Source of the DNA: CAYMTV01 sp964393525
Lineage (GTDB): Bacteria > Patescibacteriota > Microgenomatia > Daviesbacterales > UBA10151
DNA: 64,000 nt
NCBI GenBank assembly: GCA_964393525.1
Contig: CAYMTV010000001.1
Coordinates: 1-64,000, forward strand
Direction of reading: 5' to 3'
Part shown: piece by piece, positions 40,581 through 49,439 of the stretch
Numbering within the stretch: the stretch's first letter is position 1
Layout: every line of letters starts with the position of its first letter
The notes under the pieces: model-generated
Database searches by the model: none
What the model was told of the DNA's origin: nothing
The model's input: the letters and a program-made list of their open reading frames with translations, nothing else
Made by a program: the position numbers and the translations under genes

Positions 40581-41141
40581 ATGGCGTTTTTGGCTCTTGC
40601 ATTTTTATACATCCTGTTTTTTATTTTTGGTATTTTGTTACCATTGTTCCTTGTTTCTTTTGTTATCTTTGGGATTTTCTCTGAAATTAAAGGCGCGCCT
40701 TTTGTCCCGACTTCAAATCAATATTTAAAAGATATTTTGGAAAAAGCCAAATTAAAAAAGGACCAGACCTTTATTGAGCTTGGTAGCGGGGATGGAAGGG
40801 TAACCCGGTTTGCAGTAAAAAATTTTGAAGTAAGAGGTGTGGGGATTGATATACACCCGATTTTAGTTTGGTATTCAATCTTAATCTCAAAGCTGCAAAA
40901 GCTGAAAAACATTCAATTTTTAAAAAATGATTTTTTTAAGTATAACCTGCAAAAAGCAGACATTTTATTTTTATTTCTTTTACCCAAAACTTTAAAAAAG
41001 CTCGCACCGAAGTTTTTGAAAGAATGCAAAAAAGGATCTTTAGTCATATCCCATGGATTTAAAATTCCGGGATTTGAGAATTATTTAACTGACTCTACGC
41101 CTAGAAAAGACTTCCCGACCTATTACTACAAAATCACTTGA
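40581..41141 (+). CDS. Membrane-anchored class I methyltransferase
   Basis: 186 residues. One or two N-terminal helices (about 3-34) followed by an SAM-binding Rossmann domain with FIELGSGDGRVTRFAV and GVGIDIHP. The post-motif region (FLKNDFFKYN, ADILFLFLLP) resembles small DOT1-like or UbiE-like methyltransferases. The substrate is unknown; the anchor suggests a lipid or membrane-linked acceptor. ATG directly follows the dac stop. Confidence 0.8.
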   Translation: MAFLALAFLYILFFIFGILLPLFLVSFVIFGIFSEIKGAPFVPTSNQYLKDILEKAKLKKDQTFIELGSGDGRVTRFAVKNFEVRGVGIDIHPILVWYSILISKLQKLKNIQFLKNDFFKYNLQKADILFLFLLPKTLKKLAPKFLKECKKGSLVISHGFKIPGFENYLTDSTPRKDFPTYYYKIT

Positions 41142-41167
41142 CAGAGGCTATAGTTTTAAAGTATTAA
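41138..41167 (+). promoter_or_regulatory. Leaderless promoter of the cyclophilin gene
   Basis: TTGACA (41138-41143), 18 bp, TATTAA (41162-41167), then 6 nt to GTG 41174. The -35 box overlaps the stop of the methyltransferase gene. Confidence 0.78.
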
Positions 41168-41173
41168 GCATCT

Positions 41174-41878
41174 GTGGAAGAAACTTTAATAAGCAAAAAA
41201 GCTTTTTTAGTTTTGTTTGCAATATTGCTAGTTATTGGATTAGGGGTGGCATTGGTATCAAACTTTAATCAGACAAGTAAGCCTGTTCAGTCCCCCTCGC
41301 CCTCTCCTCAAGACCTATTATTTAATGATCAAAATCAAAGCCAAACCAGACAAAACCAACAACAAGCTCAGAATCTCCGGCCTCCACAGGAGCCGCAAAA
41401 ACAACCAAAACAATACCCAAAATTCCCAGGAGTTTTACCGGAGACAGAATTGAATGACAAAAAAGCTGTGATAAAGACTAAAAAAGGTCTAATAGAGTTT
41501 GTAATAGATCCTTCCGCGCCTAAGGCAGCTTCAAATTTCATTTTTCTTACTAAAGAAGGTTTTTATGATGGGTTGACTTTTCATCGGGTTGTACCGGGGT
41601 TTGTAATTCAAGGTGGGGATCCTACAGGAACCGGCAGCGGAGGACCGGGATACAGATTTGAAGATGAGAAGGTTTTGAAAAAATATCTAAAAGGAGTAGT
41701 AGCTATGGCTAATGCCGGACCGAATACCAATGGTTCGCAATTTTTCATAGTTCTGGAAGACCAAACGGATCTCCCCCCAAACTACACAATCTTTGGAGCT
41801 GTGATAGAAGGTATGGATGTTGTAGAGCAAATTAAAAAAGGTGATGTAATGGAAAAGGTGACAATCGAAGAAATTTAA
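41174..41878 (+). CDS. Membrane-anchored cyclophilin-type peptidyl-prolyl isomerase
   Basis: 234 residues: anchor helix at about 8-26, Pro/Gln/Ser-rich linker, then a compact cyclophilin domain with LTFHRVVPGFVIQGGDP, AMANAGPNTNGSQFFIV and YTIFGAVIEGMDVVEQI. Catalytic Arg and Phe are present. It should aid folding of exported proteins. The GTG start is fixed by the promoter 6 nt upstream. Confidence 0.93.
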   Translation: MEETLISKKAFLVLFAILLVIGLGVALVSNFNQTSKPVQSPSPSPQDLLFNDQNQSQTRQNQQQAQNLRPPQEPQKQPKQYPKFPGVLPETELNDKKAVIKTKKGLIEFVIDPSAPKAASNFIFLTKEGFYDGLTFHRVVPGFVIQGGDPTGTGSGGPGYRFEDEKVLKKYLKGVVAMANAGPNTNGSQFFIVLEDQTDLPPNYTIFGAVIEGMDVVEQIKKGDVMEKVTIEEI

Positions 41879-41887
41879 CACCCATCT

Positions 41888-41934
41888 ATCCAATATCTTG
41901 TGTATTGACAGCTCTTCTATTCAATATGCTAACT
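41888..41934. promoter_or_regulatory. Pair of NrdR boxes upstream of nrdR
   Basis: ATCCAATATCTTGTGT (41888-41903) and ATTCAATATGCTAACT (41919-41934), separated by 15 bp as in known NrdR box pairs. TTGACA at 41905-41910 lies between them. Confidence 0.65.
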
Positions 41935-41954
41935 TAAATATACCAGCAAAGATG

Positions 41955-41992
41955 TTGAATACCTGGTAGGCGTAGGGTACAATATCTTGTAT
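41955..41992 (+). promoter_or_regulatory. nrdR promoter with an NrdR box over the start codon
   Basis: TTGAAT (41955-41960), 17 bp, TACAAT (41978-41983), ATG at 41991. The NrdR box GTACAATATCTTGTAT (41977-41992) covers the -10 box and start codon, so NrdR should repress its own leaderless message. Confidence 0.78.
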
Positions 41993-42437
41993 GAGGTGTA
42001 TATTTTGCGGTAGCGAACAAAGCTCGGTAATAGACAAAAGAGGAGTAAGATCCACCGGAGAAATCAGAAGACGCAGGGAATGTTTGAAATGCCATGAGCG
42101 TTTCACAACTTATGAGAGGGTAAGCGCTTTTGAGCTTAATGTTTTAAAGCGGGATGGCTCAAAAGAAGCTTTCGATAAAAATAAAATAAGATCAGGTTTG
42201 GCTAAAGCTTTGGAAAAACGCCCTCAGTTTGAAAATTTGGAAGAGATTGTTGAAAAAGTTATTGCCCGTTTGAAACTAAAGGGTAAAAAAGAGATAGAAA
42301 GCAAGGCAATAGGCAGGGCCGTTCTAAACGAGCTGAAAAAAAGAGACCAGGTGGCATATTTGCGCTTTGCTTCGGTCTATAGAGATTTTAAGCACCTGGA
42401 AGACTTTGAAAAAGAACTAAAAAGCCTTAACGTTTGA
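41991..42437 (+). CDS. nrdR: NrdR, ribonucleotide reductase repressor
   Basis: 148 residues, normal length. Zinc ribbon with Cys3, Cys6, Cys31 and Cys34 and the RSTGEIRRRRECLKCHERF segment, then an ATP-cone (VLKRDGSKEAFDKNKIRSGL). It senses dATP/ATP and represses RNR genes by binding NrdR boxes; these occur before this gene and before nrdJ, 68-92 bp downstream. Confidence 0.97.
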   Translation: MRCIFCGSEQSSVIDKRGVRSTGEIRRRRECLKCHERFTTYERVSAFELNVLKRDGSKEAFDKNKIRSGLAKALEKRPQFENLEEIVEKVIARLKLKGKKEIESKAIGRAVLNELKKRDQVAYLRFASVYRDFKHLEDFEKELKSLNV

Positions 42438-42438
42438 T

Positions 42439-42496
42439 ATACAATATATTGTATAGAATTTGATATCTTGTCAAGTTATTACACAATATATATGAT
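42439..42496 (+). promoter_or_regulatory. NrdR boxes and promoter of nrdJ
   Basis: ATACAATATATTGTAT (42439-42454) is a perfect 16-bp palindrome; ACACAATATATATGAT (42481-42496) is a second box, four helical turns apart. TTGTCA (42468-42473), 17 bp, TATGAT (42491-42496) form the promoter, so the second box covers its -10. Confidence 0.78.
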
Positions 42497-42528
42497 ATTC
42501 TTTATTGATTAAACTAGCATTAAATGTT

Positions 42529-45093
42529 ATGCAAAATCTAACCAAAAAACCTAGAAAAATTCAAGACCAAACAACCTCTTTGGAGGTCACTGTCCCCAAA
42601 ACTTATGGTAAAGCCAAGAAAACAAACGGTCATGTCAAAACCAATGGTCATGCAAATGGCTCGGCCAAAAAACAACTTGATCCGGCAGCGGTTGAAGCTG
42701 CAGCAAGAAGTTTAGTCCCAAACATTGATGCAAAAACTGAATTGGAGGGTATCAGGCAAAAAGTTTTTCTGGACAGGTATTCCCTAAAAGATATAGATGG
42801 TAAACCCGTAGAGGCTACAGTTGAACAGATGTGGCAAAGAGTCGCAGGAGGTATAGCCATGGAGGAGAAAACTCCTGCTTTGCAAAGGCAGTGGGCACAA
42901 AAGTTTTATCAGGCAATGACTGACTTTAAGTTTGTCCCGGCAGGACGAATTTTATCCGGCGCAGGAACGGGTTATGAGGTAACTTTTTTTAACTGCTATG
43001 TCATCCCATCCCCGAAAGACTCAAGAGGGGGGATTATGGAGAATATTACCCATACTGTTGAGATCCAAGCTAGGGGCGGAGGTGTGGGGATTAACTTGGC
43101 ATCTTTAAGGCCTTCTGGCGCAAGGGTTCGCAAGGTTAACGGTACTTCTTCCGGCCCTGTTTCCTGGGCTAAACTGTATTCTGCAGCCAACCATGATGTT
43201 ATTCAACAGGGTGGCTCAAGAAGAGGAGCTTTGATGTTGATGCTGCATGATTGGCATCCGGATATAGTGGAATTTATTCATGCCAAAGAGGACGGGCAGT
43301 CTATCCCCGGCGCTAATTTATCGGTTTGTATCTCGGATAAATTTATGGAGGCTTTAGAAAATGATGGTGATTGGACAACTCGTTTTCCCGATACAACCGA
43401 TCCTGAATATGACGCGTTTTGGGATGGGGATATTGAGAAATGGGAAGCTTTGGGCAAACCCGTAAAAATTTATGAAACCTACAAAGCCCGCGATATCTGG
43501 GATCAGATCTGCACCTCAGCCTGGGCTTCGGCTGAACCTGGGTTGCACTTTTTAGAAAGGTCCAATAAATGGAGCAATACATATTATTTTGAGAAACTTT
43601 TGAGTACAAATCCATGCGGGGAACAGCCCCTGGGTGAATGGGCAGTTTGTAATTTGGGAGCAATGAATCTGTCGGCATTTGTCAAAGAGGATGGAAGTTT
43701 TGATTATAAACTTTTGGATGAAACGGTCAGGATTGCCATGCGGTTTATGGATAATGTAGTTGATGCCAACCACTACTTTTTTGAGGAGAATGAGAAAAAA
43801 GCTAAAGAAATAAGAAGAACCGGAATTGGCACAATGGGCTTGGGAGATACCCTGATCAAACTGAAATTAAGGTACGGATCAGAGGAAGCAATGCCGATTA
43901 TTGAAAAAATCTACAAAACTATCCGGGATGCAGCATATGAAACTTCGGCAGAGCTTGCCAAAGAAAAAGGTTCTTTTCCTAAATTTGATAAAGAGAAATA
44001 TTTAGAGGGTCATTTTATTAAACAACTTCCCGATGATATTCAGACAAAGATTGGCAGTGACGGAATCCGTAATGCGGTTATTTTAACCCAGGCTCCAACC
44101 GGGACAACCTCTCTTTTGGCAGGTGTATCCTCAGGGATTGAACCTGTTTTTGATTTTAAATTCATAAGACGGGATAGAATTGGTGAGCATGTTATATATC
44201 ATCCGCTTTTCCAAAAGTGGCAGGCGGAAAACCCGGAAGTGGAGTATGAGAATAGACCTGAATATTTTGTGGGAGCAAATGACATGACTCCTCTAGACCA
44301 CGTTAAAGTCCAGGCTTTAGTCCAAAAATACACCGATTCCTCGATTTCAAAAACAGCTAATGCGCCGCACGAGTTTACAATAGATCAGGTAAAAGAGCTT
44401 TACATGCAAGCCTATAAACTTGGCTGCAAAGGAGTAACATTTTTCAGAGATGGTTCAAGAGGTGGGGTTTTATATCATGATGATGGTAAAAAAGAGGAAA
44501 AGATTGAGGAAGCAGTGGTTCCGGTACCGGAAGAAGAACCAAGAGAACACAGGCCGATGATTCTTCGGGGTCGGACTTATGAGGTTGTAACTCCGGTTGG
44601 AAAAGCCTTCATCACAGTTAACAGAGACGAGAAAGAACAGCCGTTTGAGGTATTTATCACAGTTGGTAAAGGTGGAATGCATACCCAGGCAGATGCGGAA
44701 GCAATTGGAAGGCTGACCTCAATTTCTCTTAGAATTGCCAAAGGCAACAGGCGCGAAATTGCCCAGAAAATAGTTTCCCAACTTTCAGGAATTGGTGGTT
44801 CAACCCATGTTGGGTTTGGTAAAAACCGGGTGATGTCTTTGGCAGACGCAGTCTCCAAGGTTTTAGCAGAGGATCTGGCATTATCTGAAACCGTTGAGGA
44901 ACCAGCTGAACAGGTACCGCTAAGTATGCCTGCGGAAGCCGAAAGTAAAGCAGATGATGTCGCCCCTGCTGCAGGTCAACTTGATCTGGCGATCAACAAA
45001 GGTGCAGACCTTTGCCCGGAATGTGGAGAAGTAACCTTTGTTCGGGAAGACGGTTGTGAGAAATGCTACTCCTGCGGCTACTCTAAGTGCTGA
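42529..45093 (+). CDS. nrdJ: Adenosylcobalamin-dependent (class II) ribonucleotide reductase
   Basis: 854 residues from ATG 42529. Reduces ribonucleotides using adenosylcobalamin without oxygen requirement. Core has FFNCYVIPSP, GGGVGINLASLRPSG, the NPCGEQPLGEWAVCNLG active site (Cys and Glu of the radical site), QAPTGTTSLLAGVSSG, then a TSCPD domain (VFITVGKGGMHTQADAEA) and a C-terminal redox/zinc tail CPECGE...CEKCYSCGYSKC. The promoter at 42468-42496 puts transcription at about 42503, so TTG 42505 would be a leaderless start adding eight residues; ATG 42529 has no ribosome site. Adenosyltransferase for its cofactor lies next door. Confidence 0.96.
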   Translation: MQNLTKKPRKIQDQTTSLEVTVPKTYGKAKKTNGHVKTNGHANGSAKKQLDPAAVEAAARSLVPNIDAKTELEGIRQKVFLDRYSLKDIDGKPVEATVEQMWQRVAGGIAMEEKTPALQRQWAQKFYQAMTDFKFVPAGRILSGAGTGYEVTFFNCYVIPSPKDSRGGIMENITHTVEIQARGGGVGINLASLRPSGARVRKVNGTSSGPVSWAKLYSAANHDVIQQGGSRRGALMLMLHDWHPDIVEFIHAKEDGQSIPGANLSVCISDKFMEALENDGDWTTRFPDTTDPEYDAFWDGDIEKWEALGKPVKIYETYKARDIWDQICTSAWASAEPGLHFLERSNKWSNTYYFEKLLSTNPCGEQPLGEWAVCNLGAMNLSAFVKEDGSFDYKLLDETVRIAMRFMDNVVDANHYFFEENEKKAKEIRRTGIGTMGLGDTLIKLKLRYGSEEAMPIIEKIYKTIRDAAYETSAELAKEKGSFPKFDKEKYLEGHFIKQLPDDIQTKIGSDGIRNAVILTQAPTGTTSLLAGVSSGIEPVFDFKFIRRDRIGEHVIYHPLFQKWQAENPEVEYENRPEYFVGANDMTPLDHVKVQALVQKYTDSSISKTANAPHEFTIDQVKELYMQAYKLGCKGVTFFRDGSRGGVLYHDDGKKEEKIEEAVVPVPEEEPREHRPMILRGRTYEVVTPVGKAFITVNRDEKEQPFEVFITVGKGGMHTQADAEAIGRLTSISLRIAKGNRREIAQKIVSQLSGIGGSTHVGFGKNRVMSLADAVSKVLAEDLALSETVEEPAEQVPLSMPAEAESKADDVAPAAGQLDLAINKGADLCPECGEVTFVREDGCEKCYSCGYSKC

Positions 45094-45300
45094 CTAAGCT
45101 GCTTTATTAAAGACGATTTCGCCTCTTACAGGAACAGGAAATGCAGGAACATCCTTAAGAGGTTTTCTAGGAGCATTTCTTCTGTAAATTCTCATCGGCT
45201 TTCTTGGTAAAACTAGAGGTCTAAACCATCTTATATCTCTTTGAGGAGGGAAAGGAGCATGTTCAACTGGGCTAACCAATCTTAATTCCAGTCGATTCAT
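45094..45300 (-). CDS. Small Arg/Pro-rich protein
   Basis: 68 residues, basic and Pro-rich (FPPQRDIRWFRPLVLPRKP, RIYRRNAPRKPL). Not recognised. The stop lies against the nrdJ stop and the start is 58 bp from the divergent cobO gene; a TAGCAT box lies 6 nt before the ATG. Composition is plausible for a nucleic-acid-binding peptide, but a chance reading frame is possible. Confidence 0.45.
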   Translation of the reverse strand: MNRLELRLVSPVEHAPFPPQRDIRWFRPLVLPRKPMRIYRRNAPRKPLKDVPAFPVPVRGEIVFNKAA

Positions 45301-45318
45301 GTCCTTATGCTATTGAAT

Positions 45319-45351
45319 TTGATGTGTTATCATCTGTAACTAAGATTACAG
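45319..45351 (+). promoter_or_regulatory. cobO promoter with a palindrome
   Basis: TTGATG (45319-45324), 16 bp, TAAGAT (45341-45346). CTGTAA-N6-TTACAG (45334-45351) covers the -10 and could be an operator. Leader before ATG 45359 is about 6 nt. Confidence 0.5.
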
Positions 45352-45358
45352 AATTATT

Positions 45359-45910
45359 ATGGGCTCCAAAAAATTTAAGGAAACTAAAAATGGATTGGTG
45401 ATTGTTTATACCGGAGAAGGTAAGGGGAAGACTACTGCAGCTTTGGGTTTGGTTTTAAGAGCTGTGGGGTATAAAAAAAAAGTTTTGATTGTCCAATTTT
45501 CCAAAGTTTGGTTTACGGGTGAGGTAGAAGCAGTTAAAAAATTAGCTCCCTACGTAAAATTGGTCCAGGGGGGTTTGGGGTTTGTCAAAATCCTGGATGA
45601 TAATGCCAAGCTTTCAGAACATAAAAAAGCTGCCAGTAAGCTTTATGAATATTTATATAAGGAAATTACATCGGGCAAATGGGATGTGGTGATAGCAGAT
45701 GAGATAGTAGGGGCTGTTGCCGGGAATGTTTTAAAACAAACCCAAGTTAATAAGCTCATTAAAGACAAGCCGGAAAAGCTTGATTTAGTCTTAACAGGAC
45801 ATTACGCTAAGGAAAGCTTAATGAGAAAAGCAGATCTGGTTACAGAAATGGTCCCGGTCAAACATCCATTTGAAAAAGGCTTTTTAGCCAAAGAGGGCAT
45901 TGATTATTAA
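45359..45910 (+). CDS. cobO: ATP:corrinoid adenosyltransferase (CobA/CobO type)
   Basis: 183 residues. P-loop YTGEGKGKTTAALGLVLRA, VQFSKVWFTGE, DVVIADEIVGA and VLTGHYAKESLMRKADLVTEM define the CobA/CobO family, which attaches the adenosyl group of ATP to cob(I)alamin. With nrdJ next to it, its clear job is to supply adenosylcobalamin to the reductase. No B12 synthesis genes are in view, so corrinoid must be salvaged. Confidence 0.95.
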   Translation: MGSKKFKETKNGLVIVYTGEGKGKTTAALGLVLRAVGYKKKVLIVQFSKVWFTGEVEAVKKLAPYVKLVQGGLGFVKILDDNAKLSEHKKAASKLYEYLYKEITSGKWDVVIADEIVGAVAGNVLKQTQVNKLIKDKPEKLDLVLTGHYAKESLMRKADLVTEMVPVKHPFEKGFLAKEGIDY

Positions 45911-46010
45911 TTATCCTGTAACAATCTTCTTGATCTATTTTTATCTAATTATTACAGCAAACTTCTAATATAAGGTATAATGTATTATGAATTACTTTCC
46001 AAAATATTAG

Positions 46011-46062
46011 TAGTTGACCCATTCGACTTCGCTCAGGGTTAATACTGAGTGAAATTGAAGTA
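46011..46062 (-). repeat. Dispersed palindromic repeat, copy 2
   Basis: Reverse-complement relative of 10419-10470 (about 40 of 52 bases), with TTCGACTTCGCTCAGGGT in plus-strand reading. It ends one base before the -35 box of lon. The rest of 45911-46010 shows nothing notable. Confidence 0.65.
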
Positions 46063-46091
46063 TTGACATGACTTAGCACTCATGTTAGGAT
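46063..46091 (+). promoter_or_regulatory. Promoter of lon
   Basis: TTGACA (46063-46068), 17 bp, TAGGAT (46086-46091); start about 46098, leader of about 6-7 nt without ribosome site. Confidence 0.75.
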
Positions 46092-46104
46092 ACTGCTAAA
46101 TTAT

Positions 46105-48510
46105 ATGGCACTTGATCCACTGTCCCAACCATTAAAGTTAACCAAGACAATGCCGGTAGGCCCCTTAAGAGGCACAGTCATCTTTCCCGGAAATACTGTT
46201 CCTATAATTTCAGGCAGAGCCAAATCTAAAGCTGCATTGGATGCCGCCTGGGCAACCAACAGATTGATAGTTTTTGTCACCCAAAAAAATGAAAGAATTG
46301 ATGACCCCGAGCCCAAAGATTTATACCAGGTAGGCACAGTCTGCTTAATCAAAAGAATCCTAAAAGTTGATGGTGAATACCAGATGTCCGCTGAAGGACT
46401 GGTTAGAGTTTTCCTCAAAAAATTTATCCAGACAACTCCATATTTTGAAGCTGAAATTGAAGAGATCCCTGAACTTTATGAAAAAACCGAAGAAACGGAA
46501 GCCTTAATTCGGACTGTTAAAGATCAGTTAAGAAGGTACCTTGAGCTTGGCGGCAATGCCTTATTTGACCCTTCTGGTCTCTCAAGCTGGTCATTTTTAA
46601 CCCAAAATGAAGACCCAAACCATCTGGTAAATTCCATCTGCCAGATGATCGAGTTTAAAACAATCGACAAGCAGCAGATTTTAGAGATGGTCTCCGCCTT
46701 AGATAAGCTCCAGCGGGTTTCCGAGCTTTTAGCAAAAGAAGTCAGGATCTTGGAAATTTCCCAAAAAATTTCAACTCATACCCAGGAAAGAGTCTCAAGA
46801 ATGACCAAAGAAGCAATCCTTAGGGAGCAGATGAAAAGCATAGAGGAAGAGCTTGGGGAAACCGGCGAAAGTCAGGAGATTAGGGAGTTTGAACTAAAAA
46901 TCAGGAAAGCCGGAATGCCCAAAGAAGTCCGGGAAAAAGCCAATAAAGAGCTTTCAAGATTAGCTAAGATGTCTTCCTATAACCCCGAAGCTGCCTACAT
47001 CAGAAACTACCTGGAGTGGCTGACTGACCTTCCCTGGAAAACAACTTCAAGAATGAAGATAGATATGAAGAAAGCTCAGGAGATTTTGGATGCAGAACAT
47101 TATGGTCTGAAGAAAGTCAAAGAGAGAGTTTTGGAATACCTGGCTGTCTTTAAGCTCGCTGGCAAACTAAATGGGCCTATTCTTTGTTTTGCAGGACCCC
47201 CGGGAACAGGTAAAACTTCAATTGGCAAGTCGATAGCCAAAGCCTTAGGTAGAAAATTTGTCAAAGTTTCTCTGGGAGGAATCAGAGATGAAGCTGAAAT
47301 CAGGGGTCATAGAAGAACTTACGTTGGATCAATGCCCGGAAGAGTAATTCAGTCGATTAAACAAGCAGGAACCACCAACCCGGTATTTATGCTTGATGAA
47401 ATTGACAAAATCGGGGCCGATTATAGGGGTGATCCTTCAGCAGCGCTTTTGGAGGCATTAGACCCTGAACAAAACCACGCATTTTCTGACCATTACTTGG
47501 AAGTATCTTATGACCTTTCAAACGTCATGTTTATTACAACTGCCAATGTTTTGGATACAATCCCCCCGGCTTTAAGAGACAGGTTGGAGGTTATTCCCTA
47601 TCCCGGATATACTCAAGATGAAAAATTCCACATTGCCAAAAACTTTTTAGTCCCAAAAATTATGCAGTCTCATGGCATGAAAGGGAAAAAGATCGAATTT
47701 GAAGATGGTGCAATCAGGCAGGTTATTGAAGGTTACACCAGAGAAGCAGGAGTTAGGAGCCTGGAAAGGGAGTTATCGGCGATAGTTAGAAAAATCGCCA
47801 GGAAATTTGCCGAAGGTGAGAAAAAAGACACCTTTATGGTTTCCGCCGAAGAAGTAAGAAAGCTTTTAGGTCCGGTCAAATTCCTGCCTCAGCTGGCTGA
47901 GATGGAAGATATGATCGGTGCCTCAACAGGATTGGCTGTGACAGAAGCAGGAGGAGATGTACTGTTTATTGAGGTGACTTTAATGCCGGGCAAAGGATCT
48001 TTGCAGCTTACAGGACAATTAGGTGAGATTATGAAAGAATCCGGGCAGGCTGCAATGAGTTATGTTAGGTCTCACTGGGCCAAACTCGGGTTGCCGGAGA
48101 AATTCTTCCATAAAGTAGATGTCCATGTTCACGTACCAGAAGGTGCGGTTCCCAAAGACGGACCTTCTGCCGGAATTGCCCTAACAACTGCTATTGTCTC
48201 GGCATTTACTAAGATTCCTGTCAGAAAAGATGTGGCGATGACCGGAGAGGTAACGCTTCGGGGAAGGGTTTTGGAAATTGGCGGACTGAAAGAAAAAGTT
48301 TTGGCAGCTCACAGGGCTGGAATTAAAAAGCTAATTGCTCCAGATCATAACAGAAAAGATCTAGAGGATATTCCTCAATATGTATTGGATGATATTGAGT
48401 TTCATTTTGTCAAACATATGGACGATGTCTTAAGAGTAGCTTTAACTCGGGAACCGGGTGCAACATCTCACAAAAGACTCCCAATCTCCCCTCGGCCTGC
48501 CCTAGCCTAA
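46105..48510 (+). CDS. lon: ATP-dependent protease Lon
   Basis: 801 residues, full length. N-terminal LON substrate-binding domain (LRGTVIFPGNTVPI), coiled-coil helices, AAA+ domain with Walker A GPPGTGKTS from G364 and Walker B VFMLDEIDKIG, and the protease domain with the Ser688-Lys731 dyad (KDGPSAG, GGLKEKVLAAH). It degrades misfolded and regulatory proteins in the cytoplasm. Single gene with its own promoter. Confidence 0.98.
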   Translation: MALDPLSQPLKLTKTMPVGPLRGTVIFPGNTVPIISGRAKSKAALDAAWATNRLIVFVTQKNERIDDPEPKDLYQVGTVCLIKRILKVDGEYQMSAEGLVRVFLKKFIQTTPYFEAEIEEIPELYEKTEETEALIRTVKDQLRRYLELGGNALFDPSGLSSWSFLTQNEDPNHLVNSICQMIEFKTIDKQQILEMVSALDKLQRVSELLAKEVRILEISQKISTHTQERVSRMTKEAILREQMKSIEEELGETGESQEIREFELKIRKAGMPKEVREKANKELSRLAKMSSYNPEAAYIRNYLEWLTDLPWKTTSRMKIDMKKAQEILDAEHYGLKKVKERVLEYLAVFKLAGKLNGPILCFAGPPGTGKTSIGKSIAKALGRKFVKVSLGGIRDEAEIRGHRRTYVGSMPGRVIQSIKQAGTTNPVFMLDEIDKIGADYRGDPSAALLEALDPEQNHAFSDHYLEVSYDLSNVMFITTANVLDTIPPALRDRLEVIPYPGYTQDEKFHIAKNFLVPKIMQSHGMKGKKIEFEDGAIRQVIEGYTREAGVRSLERELSAIVRKIARKFAEGEKKDTFMVSAEEVRKLLGPVKFLPQLAEMEDMIGASTGLAVTEAGGDVLFIEVTLMPGKGSLQLTGQLGEIMKESGQAAMSYVRSHWAKLGLPEKFFHKVDVHVHVPEGAVPKDGPSAGIALTTAIVSAFTKIPVRKDVAMTGEVTLRGRVLEIGGLKEKVLAAHRAGIKKLIAPDHNRKDLEDIPQYVLDDIEFHFVKHMDDVLRVALTREPGATSHKRLPISPRPALA

Positions 48511-48517
48511 GTAAATA

Positions 48518-48546
48518 TTGACTTTGAAAATATATCTTGTTAGATT
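48518..48546 (+). promoter_or_regulatory. Leaderless promoter of the CopC-cupredoxin gene
   Basis: TTGACT (48518-48523), 17 bp, TAGATT (48541-48546), then 6 nt to GTG 48553. Confidence 0.7.
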
Positions 48547-48552
48547 GATTTT

Positions 48553-49329
48553 GTGAATAAGGCGTTGGGTTTAATTATTATCCTTCTGCTGCTTGGAGTA
48601 GCAGGCTTTGTTTTGATCAATACCCAGTCTAAACCAGAGGTAGAAAAAGAAGAGGCAAAAACGGTTCCTAAACTGGAAACCTCGGCGCCAGATACAAGCT
48701 CTCAGTTTACCTTTCAGACCCCTAAAAAAAGCGCCCACTTTGAAAGCAATACCCCAGAGCATGGAGCAGTTTTTGCGGGAGTTCCCATTAATGTTGTGAT
48801 TAACTTCAACTTTGATTTGGCAGAGCCCTCGGATATTTCGATCACTGGTTCAGATAATAAGGAATATGGCGTAGGGGAAACGATTATTGATCAAAACAAA
48901 CTAGTGCTGAGAAAGGTGATGGATCAAAGCTCTCCTGATGGTAAATATAAGGTGACTTACAATGCCTGCTGGCCAGATAAAAACTGTCATGATGGGTATT
49001 TTGAGTTTGCTGTAGATAGATCTAAACAGAAAAGCTTTATCAATTTAAAAAACCGAAAAGAATTAACCATTGATATGAAAGATATTAAATTTCAGCCCGA
49101 AAATATTTTAATAAGCCCGGGGACAAAAATAACCTGGATTAACATCGATAATGTGGATCATTTTATAAATACCGAGTCACATCCTGCTCATACCTACTAT
49201 CCCGAGCAAAACTCAAGAGCCTTAAAAAAAGGAGATAAATATACGCTCACTTTTAATAAGCCCGGGATATATCTTTACCACTGCAGTGCCCACGAAGCCT
49301 ATATGAAGGGCGCAGTAGTCGTAGATTAA
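48553..49329 (+). CDS. CopC-cupredoxin fusion protein
   Basis: 258 residues: anchor or signal helix (about 3-21); a CopC-like domain (about 70-158; EHGAVFAGVPINVVINF, SSPDGKYKVTYNACWPD) with an added Cys pair; then a plastocyanin-like domain (about 165-258) with DMKDIKFQPENILISPGTKI, NVDHFINTES and the type-1 copper loop YLYHCSAHEAYMKG (Cys, His, Met). It should bind copper outside the membrane. It lies away from the csoR-copA cluster but shares the same theme. Confidence 0.88.
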   Translation: MNKALGLIIILLLLGVAGFVLINTQSKPEVEKEEAKTVPKLETSAPDTSSQFTFQTPKKSAHFESNTPEHGAVFAGVPINVVINFNFDLAEPSDISITGSDNKEYGVGETIIDQNKLVLRKVMDQSSPDGKYKVTYNACWPDKNCHDGYFEFAVDRSKQKSFINLKNRKELTIDMKDIKFQPENILISPGTKITWINIDNVDHFINTESHPAHTYYPEQNSRALKKGDKYTLTFNKPGIYLYHCSAHEAYMKGAVVVD

Positions 49330-49372
49330 AGCTTGACTAAATTAAACTCATAGTGTAAATTTGATCATAATG

Positions 49373-49394
49373 TCCCGCACGATGCGGGATTTTT
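49373..49394 (+). terminator. Rho-independent terminator
   Basis: TCCCGCA-CGA-TGCGGGA followed by five T (49390-49394), 44 nt after the CopC-cupredoxin stop. Confidence 0.85.
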
Positions 49395-49439
49395 CAGACC
49401 TAGACAAAAACTGAGTCGGTTTGTTAGTGTATTAATACC

